Positions 10,500 through 17,779 of a stretch of DNA of 64,000 bases are shown here, piece after piece. The notes under the pieces are model-generated. The model was not told the origin of the DNA. It was given only the letters and a program-made list of their open reading frames with translations, and searched no databases. The position numbers and the translations under genes were made by a program. The DNA lies in contig NZ_CALPCX010000001.1 of assembly GCF_943193125.1 (NCBI RefSeq), forward strand, positions 248,001 to 312,000, read 5' to 3'. The stretch comes from Adlercreutzia agrestimuris. GTDB taxonomy: Bacteria; Actinomycetota; Coriobacteriia; Coriobacteriales; Eggerthellaceae. The first letter of the stretch is position 1; every line of letters begins with the position of its first letter.

Positions 10500-11276
10500 A
10501 TGACTAAGTTTTCAAACGTCATTGTTCGTCGACCGGGCAAATCGCTCTGTGACGGCATCACAAGCGCTCCTGAACTGGGACAACCCATTTATGAACGCGC
10601 CATCGAAGAACATGATGACTACATTGAGGCGCTCAAAAAATGTGGCGTTGAAGTAACGGTTTTGCCTGCCCTGGAAGAGTATCCCGACTCTTGCTTCGTG
10701 GAGGATCCAGCGGTTATTACGCGCATGGGCGCTATTATTACCAATCCCGGTGCTTCAACACGTAACGGCGAGAAGGACGAGATTGAGCCAACAATTCGCC
10801 AGTTCTTTGACGACGAACACGTCAAGCACATTGAAGCTCCGGGTACCTTAGATGGCGGCGACGTCATGATGGTTGGCGATCATTTCTATGTTGGCCGCTC
10901 TGCTCGCACCAACGAAGAAGGCATTCGCCAATTCTGTGAGATCTTGGAAGGCTGGGGTCTTGAAGGTTCTGAGGTTCCGCTTGAAGAGGTACTGCATTTA
11001 AAGACCGGCGTTAATTACATTGAAGACAACAACATGCTGGTATCTGGCGAATTCATTGAGAAGCCCGACTTTGCCCAGTACAACAAAGTTATCGTGCCCG
11101 AAGACGAAGCATATGGCGCAAACTGCATCTGGGTTAATGGAACCGTCATTGTACCCGAAGGATATCCCACCGTACTGAAGGCAATCCAGGATTTGGGCTA
11201 TGAGACGCTTGTAGTTGATACGTCTGAGTATCGCAAAGTTGACGGCGGTTTGAGCTGTTTGAGCTTGCGTTTCTAA
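10500..11276 (+). CDS. Dimethylargininase (DDAH-like) of the guanidino-modifying enzyme superfamily
   Basis: A 258-residue protein with the pentein fold signatures of N(omega)-dimethylarginine dimethylaminohydrolase: PDSCFVEDPAVI, GTLDGGDVM, HLKTGVNYI with the catalytic histidine, and GGLSCLSLRF at the C-terminus with the nucleophilic cysteine. The family hydrolyses methylated arginine to citrulline plus methylamine; arginine deiminase proper is longer (about 400 residues) and differs around these motifs. In an organism that ferments arginine this would feed citrulline from modified arginines into the same route. The RBS is AGGAGA just before the ATG. It is transcribed alone and followed by a hairpin terminator. 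Confidence 0.88.
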   Translation: MTKFSNVIVRRPGKSLCDGITSAPELGQPIYERAIEEHDDYIEALKKCGVEVTVLPALEEYPDSCFVEDPAVITRMGAIITNPGASTRNGEKDEIEPTIRQFFDDEHVKHIEAPGTLDGGDVMMVGDHFYVGRSARTNEEGIRQFCEILEGWGLEGSEVPLEEVLHLKTGVNYIEDNNMLVSGEFIEKPDFAQYNKVIVPEDEAYGANCIWVNGTVIVPEGYPTVLKAIQDLGYETLVVDTSEYRKVDGGLSCLSLRF

Positions 11277-11367
11277 ACTGCAAACGCGCTTGAACGTGTG
11301 GGTTCGCCGTAAGAGCAACCCTACTACCGCACGATCGCATCTTGCTGGTGCGTACACGTACAGCATG

Positions 11368-11408
11368 AAGGCCAGGCTGCAAAAGCGACCTGGCCTTATT
11401 TGTTTCTT
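11368..11408 (+). terminator. Rho-independent terminator after dimethylargininase gene
   Basis: Perfect 9-bp stem AAGGCCAGG (11368-11376) with CCTGGCCTT (11389-11397) and a 12-base loop, followed by a moderately T-rich ATTTGTTTCTT. It lies 92 bases after the stop codon. Confidence 0.8.
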
Positions 11409-11556
11409 GCATCGGCTGCCATTGGCGCCTTCTTTGCCATGATCCACATCATCCCAGTTCAAAGGTTTAAATGACTCGCAATAAGACGTGTACGCTTTTT
11501 GTTATCCAACTCGTAACAGAATAATTGCAGACAGCAAACTATCGCTTTTTACTCGA

Positions 11557-11585
11557 TTGGACACACGCGTACTTGCGTATAGTAT
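11557..11585 (+). promoter_or_regulatory. Possible promoter for the YvlD-like gene
   Basis: TTGGAC at 11557-11562 and TAGTAT at 11580-11585 are separated by 17 bases and stand about 100 bases before the gene start. The overlapping TATAGT at 11578-11583 would give a 15-base spacer. This is sequence resemblance only. Confidence 0.35.
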
Positions 11586-11685
11586 TCATAGCGAAATGGT
11601 TAGCAAAACGGTTGTACACGTTGAGCGAAACGAGTACTGGGGTAGCCAAGTTAGCCGATTATCCGCAAACAGAAAGGAGTCACTC

Positions 11686-12063
11686 ATGCGCTTCATAATT
11701 CGTTGGTTGGTTACAGCTATCGCAGTAGGTGCTGCTGTATGGCTTGTTCCAGGCATCGAGGTTATTGGTGGATCACAAGCATGGGTCGGCATTGTGGTGT
11801 TCGGGTTATTCCTATCACTCATCAACATTAGCATTAAACCGATTATGCAACTGTTGAGCTTGCCAATTTCTGTACTTACGCTGGGAATTTTCTATCTGGT
11901 AGTCAACACGCTTTTACTCTATGTAGCCGCTTGGCTTGCAAATGGAATCTTCCAAGTGGGCTTCATTATCGATTCGTTTGGAAGCGCGTTTGTAGCCTCC
12001 ATCGTAATCAGTATCGTTTCTTCGATCATGAATGCAATTCTCGGTACGAGCGCAGAAGCGTAA
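11686..12063 (+). CDS. Small four-helix membrane protein, YvlD/phage-holin-4 family
   Basis: A 125-residue integral membrane protein with four hydrophobic segments. The first begins RFIIRWLVTAIAVGAAVWLV and the family hallmark NISIKPIMQLLSLPI sits in the middle. These YvlD-like (PF04020) proteins are widespread and have no established function; the holin name comes from topology only. The ATG at 11686 is preceded by AGAAAGGAGT at 11671-11680, so the 66 extra in-frame codons upstream are not part of the gene. It is monocistronic, between the dimethylargininase terminator and a long pyrimidine tract. Confidence 0.85.
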   Translation: MRFIIRWLVTAIAVGAAVWLVPGIEVIGGSQAWVGIVVFGLFLSLINISIKPIMQLLSLPISVLTLGIFYLVVNTLLLYVAAWLANGIFQVGFIIDSFGSAFVASIVISIVSSIMNAILGTSAEA

Positions 12064-12111
12064 ACCGCACCTTTACATAGAGCATAACTGTCAGGACCCC
12101 CTTAGGTGTAA

Positions 12112-12156
12112 CTCCCCTCTCCTTCTTCTCCCTTTCCCCTTCTCCTCTCTCTTCTT
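12112..12156 (+). repeat. Uninterrupted 45-base pyrimidine tract
   Basis: Every base from 12112 to 12156 is C or T, made of short CTCC/TTCT/CCCTTT blocks without exact periodicity. It lies between the YvlD-like gene and the bidirectional terminator and is not part of an open reading frame with any recognisable product. Confidence 0.9.
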
Positions 12157-12177
12157 GACGGTTTTGCTCTTCTTAAT

Positions 12178-12217
12178 AAAATGAGACGCGCCAGCCCCAC
12201 CGGTGCGTCTCATTTTT
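12178..12217. terminator. Bidirectional terminator between YvlD-like and alcohol dehydrogenase genes
   Basis: Perfect 12-bp stem AAAATGAGACGC (12178-12189) and GCGTCTCATTTT (12205-12216) with a 15-base loop. The T-run after the right arm serves the rightward transcript; the A-run before the left arm gives a shorter U-run for the leftward alcohol dehydrogenase transcript. Confidence 0.9.
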
Positions 12218-12278
12218 TATATGCAGCACGGTGTTTGGCGCAATGCCTTTACCGCGCAGTCTTTACCATACGTTTTCT

Positions 12279-13463
12279 TTAGAGTGCCAAGCGATAAATA
12301 TTGGCTGCATCTTCCATGGTCAGCTTCTTGAAGCTGCCAAAAGGCTCCCCCTTGTTAATCTTGAGCGTCGGAAGCATAAACTCAATAGCATCCTCAATAG
12401 TATCCTCGGTAATTCCCAGCTCGCCAAGGGTGGTAGGCATACCAAGCGAAGCAAAGAAATTGCGCGTCTCATCAATAGCCGAAAGCGCATCTGCATCTAC
12501 ATCGCCGGTCGGACGCAAGCCAAAGACCTCGCGTCCATAGAAAGCGAAGCGTTCAGGGTTTTCGCTATACACATATTCCATCCAGGCAGGGAACATTACC
12601 GCAAGGCCAGCTCCGTGGGTAATCTCAGTATCATAAGCAGACAGCTCATGCTCCATGCCATGAGTAGCCCAATCTTCGTGGCGACCAACGCCCGCATAGC
12701 CCTGATGACACAGCATACCGGCCCACATGATATTGGCGCGGGCATCATAGTTATCAGGCTCAGCCAGCACACGAGGCGCTTCAGCACGCACGGTATTCAT
12801 GATCGAAAGGCACAAATTGTCTGTCACCGGGACAGAGCCAACATCGTCAAAGAAGCGCTCCAGCAAGTGGCAGAACATATCAGTGATACCAGCTGCAGTC
12901 TGAAACGGCGGCAAGGTGTACGTCAGTTCCGGATTCATGAAGGCGATCTTAGGGCGCTGACCGTTGTTTGCGTAACCAGTCTTCATGCCTAGTTCGTCAT
13001 TAGAGATTACCGCATTTTTTGACGCCTCTGATCCAGCCGCAGGAATGGTCAACACCACAGCAATCGGCAAAATGTCAGTGCGCGGCTCTTTGCTCTCGTA
13101 AATTTCCCAAACATCACCCTCATAGCAAGCGCCCACCGCAATTGCCTTAGACGAGTCAATTACCGAACCGCCGCCAATGGCACACACCCAATCAACGCCC
13201 TGCTCCTTGCATAAAGCAACACCTTCACGCACGAGACCAATCTCAGGGTTTGGACGTACGCCGCCCAGCTCAACCCATGCAATTCCCGCAGCTTGAAGTG
13301 ACGCCTTAACACGATCAAGTACGCCGCTGTCCTTCGCACTTTTACCGCCATAATGCAGCAAGACCTTCTGAGCGCCGCGTTCAGCAAGCTTTTCGCCCGC
13401 TTTGCATTCGGCCTCTTTTCCGAACACAAAATATGTCGGGGATACAAATTCAAAGTTCTCCAT
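12279..13463 (-). CDS. Iron-containing alcohol dehydrogenase (butanol dehydrogenase-like)
   Basis: A 394-residue group III alcohol dehydrogenase that reduces aldehydes to alcohols or the reverse with NAD(P)H. Recognisable parts are the N-terminal FVSPTYFVFGKE, the nucleotide-binding GGGSVIDSSKAIA, the metal ligands in the ThxxGMEHELSAY region and the later HGAGLAVMFPAW. The N-terminus and overall length fit the YqdH/BDH subgroup. It stands alone, convergent with the YvlD-like gene and divergent from the PAP2 gene. Substrate cannot be assigned; a fermentative role in disposing of reducing equivalents is plausible. Confidence 0.92.
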   Translation of the reverse strand: MENFEFVSPTYFVFGKEAECKAGEKLAERGAQKVLLHYGGKSAKDSGVLDRVKASLQAAGIAWVELGGVRPNPEIGLVREGVALCKEQGVDWVCAIGGGSVIDSSKAIAVGACYEGDVWEIYESKEPRTDILPIAVVLTIPAAGSEASKNAVISNDELGMKTGYANNGQRPKIAFMNPELTYTLPPFQTAAGITDMFCHLLERFFDDVGSVPVTDNLCLSIMNTVRAEAPRVLAEPDNYDARANIMWAGMLCHQGYAGVGRHEDWATHGMEHELSAYDTEITHGAGLAVMFPAWMEYVYSENPERFAFYGREVFGLRPTGDVDADALSAIDETRNFFASLGMPTTLGELGITEDTIEDAIEFMLPTLKINKGEPFGSFKKLTMEDAANIYRLAL

Positions 13464-13562
13464 GATCTCTCCAGTTCATTCACACCTGCACAACGTATAC
13501 AAGACGCACAAGTTGCTAGGTAGTATAGCGCACGCGTGAGCCATATTTGCTATGCTTGTTAC

Positions 13563-14108
13563 ATGGATCAACAGCCGCAAACATATCAGCAGACCTATCA
13601 GGCACACTATGCGCAGCATTTTGCCATCTGGAGCGCCTATCTTGGCAAACACCCTCGCATGCTTGCTTTTTTGCGCGGCGCCAACAAAGCGCTCACCTGG
13701 GTGTTTTATCCTGCTTATGGATTGCTGCTTATAGCTATTGCCTGCACTTCTTCACACGCGCTTTTAAGCCTCATCTTTGTTCCGGCTGCTGGTTTTGCAT
13801 TCGTAAGCTGGCATCGAAGAAAACACAACGCACCACGACCCGCAGCTGCGTGCAATCTCGTTCCGCTGATCAAGCGTGAAGGTGAAGGAGAGTCATTTCC
13901 CAGCAGACATCTTTTTTCCGCTGCAACAATAGCTACACTTTGGTTGTGCCGACTCCCCCTTGTAGCCGTGCTCCTTTGGGTGTGCGCAATAGGGCTTGGA
14001 GCGTGTCGTGTGTTTGGAGGCGTTCACTTTGTTCGCGATGTAGTTGCAGGTGCACTTCTTGGGCTCATATGTGGCTTAATCAGCTGTGCACTTGTGATGC
14101 TGTTCTAA
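13563..14108 (+). CDS. PAP2-family membrane phosphatase
   Basis: A membrane protein of about 181 residues with a PAP2 (lipid phosphatase) signature in its second half: a basic segment RRKHNAPRP, PSRH in place of the usual PSGH, and CRVFGGVHFVRDVVAG with the catalytic His and Asp. Such enzymes dephosphorylate phosphatidic acid or undecaprenyl pyrophosphate at the membrane surface; the substrate is unknown. I use the ATG at 13563. A GTG at 13536 in frame is also possible; no clear ribosome site precedes either, and TATGCT at 13551-13556 would suit a leaderless transcript from the ATG. Its stop overlaps the convergent ZIP gene by 4 bp. Confidence 0.85.
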   Translation: MDQQPQTYQQTYQAHYAQHFAIWSAYLGKHPRMLAFLRGANKALTWVFYPAYGLLLIAIACTSSHALLSLIFVPAAGFAFVSWHRRKHNAPRPAAACNLVPLIKREGEGESFPSRHLFSAATIATLWLCRLPLVAVLLWVCAIGLGACRVFGGVHFVRDVVAGALLGLICGLISCALVMLF

Positions 14109-14899
14109 CCCAGCGCAACATCAAGAATCATCATCACCAAAAAGCCCGCCATAACCCCAAGTGTTCCAGCGTTTGAATGTTCGCCAAGGTGAGCCTCAGG
14201 GATGAGTTCCTCTACAACAACATACATCATCGCTCCTGCAGAAAACGCCAGCATCCAGGGCATATATGGCGTAATTACGCTAGCAAAAAGCACCACTAAG
14301 ATACCAAATACGGGTTCTGCCAAACCTGACAACGCGCCCATTCCAAATGCTTTGATCGGCTTCATTCCCTCCTGCATCATCGGCAATGATACAGCAGCCC
14401 CCTCAGGAATGTTTTGAATGCCAATACCAAGCGCAAGCGCAGTAGCCATGCCAAACATCACCGGATCACCTTCGCCCTGAAATGCAATGGCGAACAACAA
14501 GCCAACGCTCATACCTTCAGGGATGTTATGAAGTGTTACAGCTGTAAAGAGCAGCGTAGGGCGATTCCACTTGCTTGGAAGTCCTTCAGGCGCATCTTCT
14601 TCGGGATGCATATGAGGTATCACCTGATGCAATACAAGCAAAAACACCACGCCAAGAATGAATCCACCCGCTGCTGGAATCCAGCCAATCTGACCCGATT
14701 CTTCAGCACGTTCAATAGCGGGAATCAACAGTGACCAAACCGATGCGGCAATCATGACACCGGCGGCAAATCCCATAAAAATGCGCTGCAATACGCGTGA
14801 ATTGCGTTTTTGAAAGAGGAAAACTGATGCCGACCCAAGGGTGGTCATCAAGAAGGTAAATCCACACCCAATGCCTGCCCACATTAGCGCTGTTTGCAT
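14105..14899 (-). CDS. ZIP-family divalent metal transporter
   Basis: A membrane protein of about 264 residues with eight predicted helices, of the ZupT/ZIP type that imports zinc, iron or other divalent metals. Metal-path motifs are HNIPEGMSVG in helix 4 and QNIPEGAAVS in helix 5, with a cytoplasmic-loop His/Asp-Glu cluster HMHPEEDAPEG before them. The ATG at 14897-14899 has AAAGGG six bases upstream, which is better than an ATG five codons earlier. Substrate specificity cannot be told. Upstream lie a 20-bp tandem repeat and, further on, a ferritin gene on the same strand. Confidence 0.9.
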   Translation of the reverse strand: MQTALMWAGIGCGFTFLMTTLGSASVFLFQKRNSRVLQRIFMGFAAGVMIAASVWSLLIPAIERAEESGQIGWIPAAGGFILGVVFLLVLHQVIPHMHPEEDAPEGLPSKWNRPTLLFTAVTLHNIPEGMSVGLLFAIAFQGEGDPVMFGMATALALGIGIQNIPEGAAVSLPMMQEGMKPIKAFGMGALSGLAEPVFGILVVLFASVITPYMPWMLAFSAGAMMYVVVEELIPEAHLGEHSNAGTLGVMAGFLVMMILDVALG

Positions 14900-14914
14900 G
14901 GCTGTCCCTTTCAT

Positions 14915-15135
14915 TCTTGCTTAGATTACTTCGTTTATTGTCTTGCTTTGCTTGTTGGCATCCAACTTGACAAGCCTGTCACTTGCGCTGCTAAGAGTTT
15001 CAACAACGAACCTTTACTTACTCATACGCACTGTACCTGAACAATTCTCGCAGATATGACACACAGGGCACATGATCAAGATACATTTGTTCACGACCTG
15101 GCAATTCCACCAACGAGATACACCAACATGAGGGG
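14915..15135. other. Intergenic stretch upstream of the ZIP gene, no feature recognised
   Basis: No convincing gene or RNA was seen here. A 75-codon reading frame on the minus strand (15018-15245) crosses the terminator and tandem repeat and has no recognisable protein character, so it was not called. Confidence 0.6.
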
Positions 15136-15180
15136 CACAGCAACATGTTCGATAGCACAGCAACATGTTCGATAGCACAG
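15136..15180 (+). repeat. 20-bp tandem repeat containing AACATGTT palindromes
   Basis: The unit CACAGCAACATGTTCGATAG occurs twice exactly (15136-15155, 15156-15175), followed by a quarter unit (CACAG). Each unit carries the palindrome AACATGTT. It lies between the ZIP gene start and the terminator at 15184-15212, so it may be an operator for the ZIP gene. Confidence 0.9.
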
Positions 15181-15183
15181 AAC

Positions 15184-15212
15184 AAAAAACGGAGCCAAGA
15201 AACTTGGCTCCG
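15184..15212 (-). terminator. Strong minus-strand terminator of an unassigned transcript
   Basis: Perfect 10-bp stem CGGAGCCAAG (15190-15199) and CTTGGCTCCG (15203-15212) with a 3-base loop; read leftward it is followed by six U residues. The next gene to the right on this strand, ferritin, has its own terminator at 15589-15617, so this one must end another transcript. Confidence 0.85.
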
Positions 15213-15350
15213 CGAAAGGAATACCGACAGTACCCTTTGGCTCATTTATCTTTACAGCCTATGCATTGAATGCTCGCAAAAGTCGTAGGAGACTGTTTTA
15301 CTTGGCGAAGATAGTCAGACTCTCTTGCGTTTTATTCAACTGTCGGACAT
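15213..15350 (-). ncRNA. Candidate structured small RNA
   Basis: Inferred, not matched to a known family. It lies between a minus-strand promoter-like pair and the terminator at 15184-15212. Its ends pair: ACTGTCGG (15339-15346) with CCGACAGT (15224-15231). Inside, nested pairs build a long irregular hairpin: ATTCAA/TTGAAT (15334-15339, 15266-15271), TTGCG/CGCAA (15325-15329, 15275-15279), GACT/AGTC (15318-15321, 15281-15284) and AGTC/GACT (15313-15316, 15291-15294). A smaller hairpin GGCT/AGCC (15239-15242, 15256-15259) would complete a three-way junction. It could instead be a leader of the ZIP gene with an attenuating terminator. Confidence 0.45.
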
Positions 15351-15355
15351 CGCGA

Positions 15356-15384
15356 ATTGTAACGAGTTTTATCAACTTTGACCA
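15356..15384 (-). promoter_or_regulatory. Promoter-like pair for the candidate small RNA
   Basis: On the minus strand TGGTCA (15379-15384) and TACAAT (15356-15361) are separated by exactly 17 bases. Transcription would start near 15349, just before the closing stem of the candidate RNA. Confidence 0.45.
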
Positions 15385-15588
15385 CCCCTTTGAACGCTTT
15401 TGTGCAGGTGATCAACGAACTATTACCATTACGTAATCACTAAGATAAGTAACTGACACATAATTTAACAATTCGTTACTATGCGAAAATCCTGCAATTA
15501 TATGCACTTTTGCAAAAGTGGCATCGCTTTGGCTACTCCCGGAGGCGTTGCCTTAATGTAGCTTTCGCCAGAATAATGGTGAAAATAT

Positions 15589-15617
15589 GAAAAAGCGCCG
15601 TTCAGATAAACGGCGCT
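15589..15617 (-). terminator. Ferritin gene terminator
   Basis: Perfect 9-bp stem AGCGCCGTT (15594-15602) with AACGGCGCT (15609-15617) and a 6-base loop; leftward it is followed by UUUUUCAUAUUUUC. It lies 92 bases after the ferritin stop codon. Confidence 0.85.
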
Positions 15618-15708
15618 CAAATACGTCTCAGCGGAACAGCCTCTGTTGTACGCTTCAGGAGCAATAACTGCAACCAGCTTAGATAAATGATGCGTACTTC
15701 AAGATGCC

Positions 15709-16224
15709 TTACTTGCCAGCAAGCGGGCTTGGCGTGCTGTAAACACGCGCGAGATTTTCCTGGTCCAGATCGTACAAAGCCTTGGCGTCATCGCCGAAGA
15801 GCTTCATGCGCGTTACCATCGTCTCAGCGTTGTCTTCCTCTTCTTGCTGCTCAGCAATAAACCAATCCAAGAATTTCATAGTGCGATAATCTTTTGCTTC
15901 TACTGCAGCAGCATAGATAGCGTCAATTAAGCTCGTCACATATTTCTCATGCTCAAGAGCCGCCTCAAGCGGAGCCAAGAAGTTGTCGAACTCTTTGTCC
16001 GGCTGATCAATAGCTAAAAGCTTTACATTGCAGCCATTTTCATGCAGATAGTTGCGGAAAATGAGCGCATGATCCATCTCTTCTTTTGCCTGGATCTCAT
16101 ACCAATTAGCAAAGCCTTTCAGCCCTGCCTCTTCGTAAAAGTCTGCAAAAGACAGATAGAGATAAGAAGAATACATTTCCTTGTTGATCTGGTCATTGAG
16201 CAGATCGTATACACGTGAATCCAT
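15709..16224 (-). CDS. ftnA: Non-haem ferritin
   Basis: Iron-storage protein of 171 residues that forms a 24-subunit cage and oxidises Fe(II). The ferroxidase-centre residues are visible: the early Glu in QINKEMYSSYLYL (near 17), EEMDHALIF with Glu and His (near 50-53), Glu in the EHEKY segment (near 94) and the QQEEEDNAE segment (near 127). The length fits FtnA, not bacterioferritin, and no haem-ligand Met is evident. The ATG at 16222-16224 is preceded by GGAGGT; a TTG two codons upstream is not needed. A 17-bp near-palindrome lies about 35 bp upstream and may be an iron- or peroxide-responsive operator. Confidence 0.95.
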   Translation of the reverse strand: MDSRVYDLLNDQINKEMYSSYLYLSFADFYEEAGLKGFANWYEIQAKEEMDHALIFRNYLHENGCNVKLLAIDQPDKEFDNFLAPLEAALEHEKYVTSLIDAIYAAAVEAKDYRTMKFLDWFIAEQQEEEDNAETMVTRMKLFGDDAKALYDLDQENLARVYSTPSPLAGK

Positions 16225-16258
16225 GAGCAACCTCCATTAGGTAATACGTATTTCACAT

Positions 16259-16275
16259 AGTGTTATCATAACGCT
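16259..16275. promoter_or_regulatory. Palindromic operator candidate upstream of ferritin
   Basis: AGTGTTATCATAACGCT is an 8-1-8 dyad with one mismatched pair. Its core resembles Fur/PerR-type boxes in being an A/T-rich dyad about 35 bp before the start codon. The regulator is not known. Confidence 0.4.
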
Positions 16276-16402
16276 CATACATAATTAACCGCGCCATCTC
16301 TTACATCTTGCGTCAAATCAGCACACGCCTGAAATGATTCTGTAAGGATCAAGCGCCTACGACGCCGCCCTTTGGCAGCTACAACACCCAAGGAGTCACC
16401 AA

Positions 16403-17479
16403 ATGCTTCATTTCGACAGCGACTACATGGAAGGCGCCATCCCAGCAATTATTGAGCGCTTAACGCAAACTAATTTTGACCAAACTGCTGGTTACGGTAC
16501 CGATGAGATTTGCAAAAGCGCTCGCGACAAAATTGCACAAGCACTCAACGCGCCGGATGCCGCTATCTCCTTTTTAGTCGGCGGAACCCAAGCTAATGCA
16601 GTGGTACTTGATCAGATCCTTGAGCCTTGGGAAGGCGTCATCAGCGCTTCCACGGGACACATTAACGGGCACGAAGCGGGCGCAGTTGAAGGACTTGGAC
16701 ATAAGATCTTGCCGCTGCCTTCAACAGATGGCAAGTTGGTTGCCGCGGACGTGCGCGCGTTGTGTGAAGCGTATTTCGGCGATGCAAACCGCGAACATAT
16801 GGTAGCGCCTGGCGTGGTGTACCTTTCGCAACCAACCGAATACGGAACACTCTATTCGCTTGCAGAGCTTGAAGCATTAAGCGCTGTCTGCGACACGTAC
16901 GACCTGGCACTTTTTGTTGATGGGGCACGCCTGGGCTATGCGCTTGGTGCACCCCAAGGCAGTGTTGCACTTCCTGATTTAGCTCGTCTGTGCGACGCCT
17001 TCTATATTGGTGGCACTAAAGTTGGTGCTCTTTTTGGCGAAGCCGTGGTTTTCCCACGTCCGCAGACATGCCGGCATCGTAAAGGCGAAGACCGTGCTAT
17101 TGACCAGCACTTCTTCACCATCACGAAAAAGCGTGGAGCGCTCTTGGCCAAAGGACGTATGCTCGGAATTCAATTCGACGAGCTTTTCTCTGCAAATGAA
17201 GAAGGCGGCCAGCTTCGATATCTTGAAGCTGGCAAACATGGCGTCACGCAAGCCCAGCGGCTCGCTCAAGCGTTTCGCGAAAAAGGATATGAGCTTGCTA
17301 TTGATTCGCCTACCAACCAGCTCTTCCCCATCTTGGATGATCAGACGTACGAGAGACTTGGACAACAAGTGAGCTTTAGCTTTTGGGAGCGCACTCCTGA
17401 TGGTCGCACGGTTACGCGTTTTGCTTGCAGTTGGGCAACGCGACCAGAGGATGTTGATGCCCTCATCGAATTGCTATAG
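16403..17479 (+). CDS. Low-specificity L-threonine aldolase (beta-eliminating lyase family)
   Basis: A 358-residue PLP enzyme of fold type I that cleaves L-threonine or L-allo-threonine to glycine and acetaldehyde. Visible family features are the N-terminal HFDSDYMEGA, VGGTQANA, the HINGHEAGAVE segment, VDGARLGYAL with the PLP-binding Asp, and FYIGGTKVGALFGEA with the Schiff-base lysine. The subgroup (long form with FTITKKRGALLAKGR) is common in gut anaerobes. The RBS is AAGGAGT eleven bases before the ATG. It is monocistronic and followed by a hairpin terminator at 17520. Confidence 0.9.
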   Translation: MLHFDSDYMEGAIPAIIERLTQTNFDQTAGYGTDEICKSARDKIAQALNAPDAAISFLVGGTQANAVVLDQILEPWEGVISASTGHINGHEAGAVEGLGHKILPLPSTDGKLVAADVRALCEAYFGDANREHMVAPGVVYLSQPTEYGTLYSLAELEALSAVCDTYDLALFVDGARLGYALGAPQGSVALPDLARLCDAFYIGGTKVGALFGEAVVFPRPQTCRHRKGEDRAIDQHFFTITKKRGALLAKGRMLGIQFDELFSANEEGGQLRYLEAGKHGVTQAQRLAQAFREKGYELAIDSPTNQLFPILDDQTYERLGQQVSFSFWERTPDGRTVTRFACSWATRPEDVDALIELL

Positions 17480-17519
17480 GTTTCGTTTTGTACTTGTGGC
17501 GCTCTGTGCTCCTTACCAT

Positions 17520-17567
17520 GACACCCATGCTGTTAAGTCTTGCTTGACTGCATGGGTGTCTACTTTT
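17520..17567 (+). terminator. Terminator after threonine aldolase
   Basis: 11-bp stem GACACCCATGC (17520-17530) with GCATGGGTGTC (17550-17560); the loop itself holds AGTC/GACT. It is followed by TACTTTT. The rest of the interval up to 17779 shows no gene. Confidence 0.8.
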
Positions 17568-17779
17568 GCGCCCTCGCTAACCGTGTCGCCGCCGCATGTT
17601 TCCACCTTCGTCGCTTTCGTCTGGCTCTCATGCAGTTCTGACATAATTCGCCATCTTTTGTCTTGCAAATGCGCATTTCTCTGTCACATTTATCTCTTTT
17701 TTTGCCTCCAATTTTCACCTAAAAATAGCTTTTGATCAGGCTTTATTTTAATCTCTGAACGTGCTAGACTGCCGGCATT

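Noticed and set aside
15141..15152. LexA-type operator in CAACATGTTCG
   Set aside because: The half-sites AAC and GTT are separated by only two bases, whereas Gram-positive LexA boxes need four between GAAC and GTTC.
15018..15245. A 75-codon minus-strand frame
   Set aside because: It runs through the terminator stem and the 20-bp tandem repeat; Cys/Leu-rich residues and lack of a ribosome site argue against a real gene.
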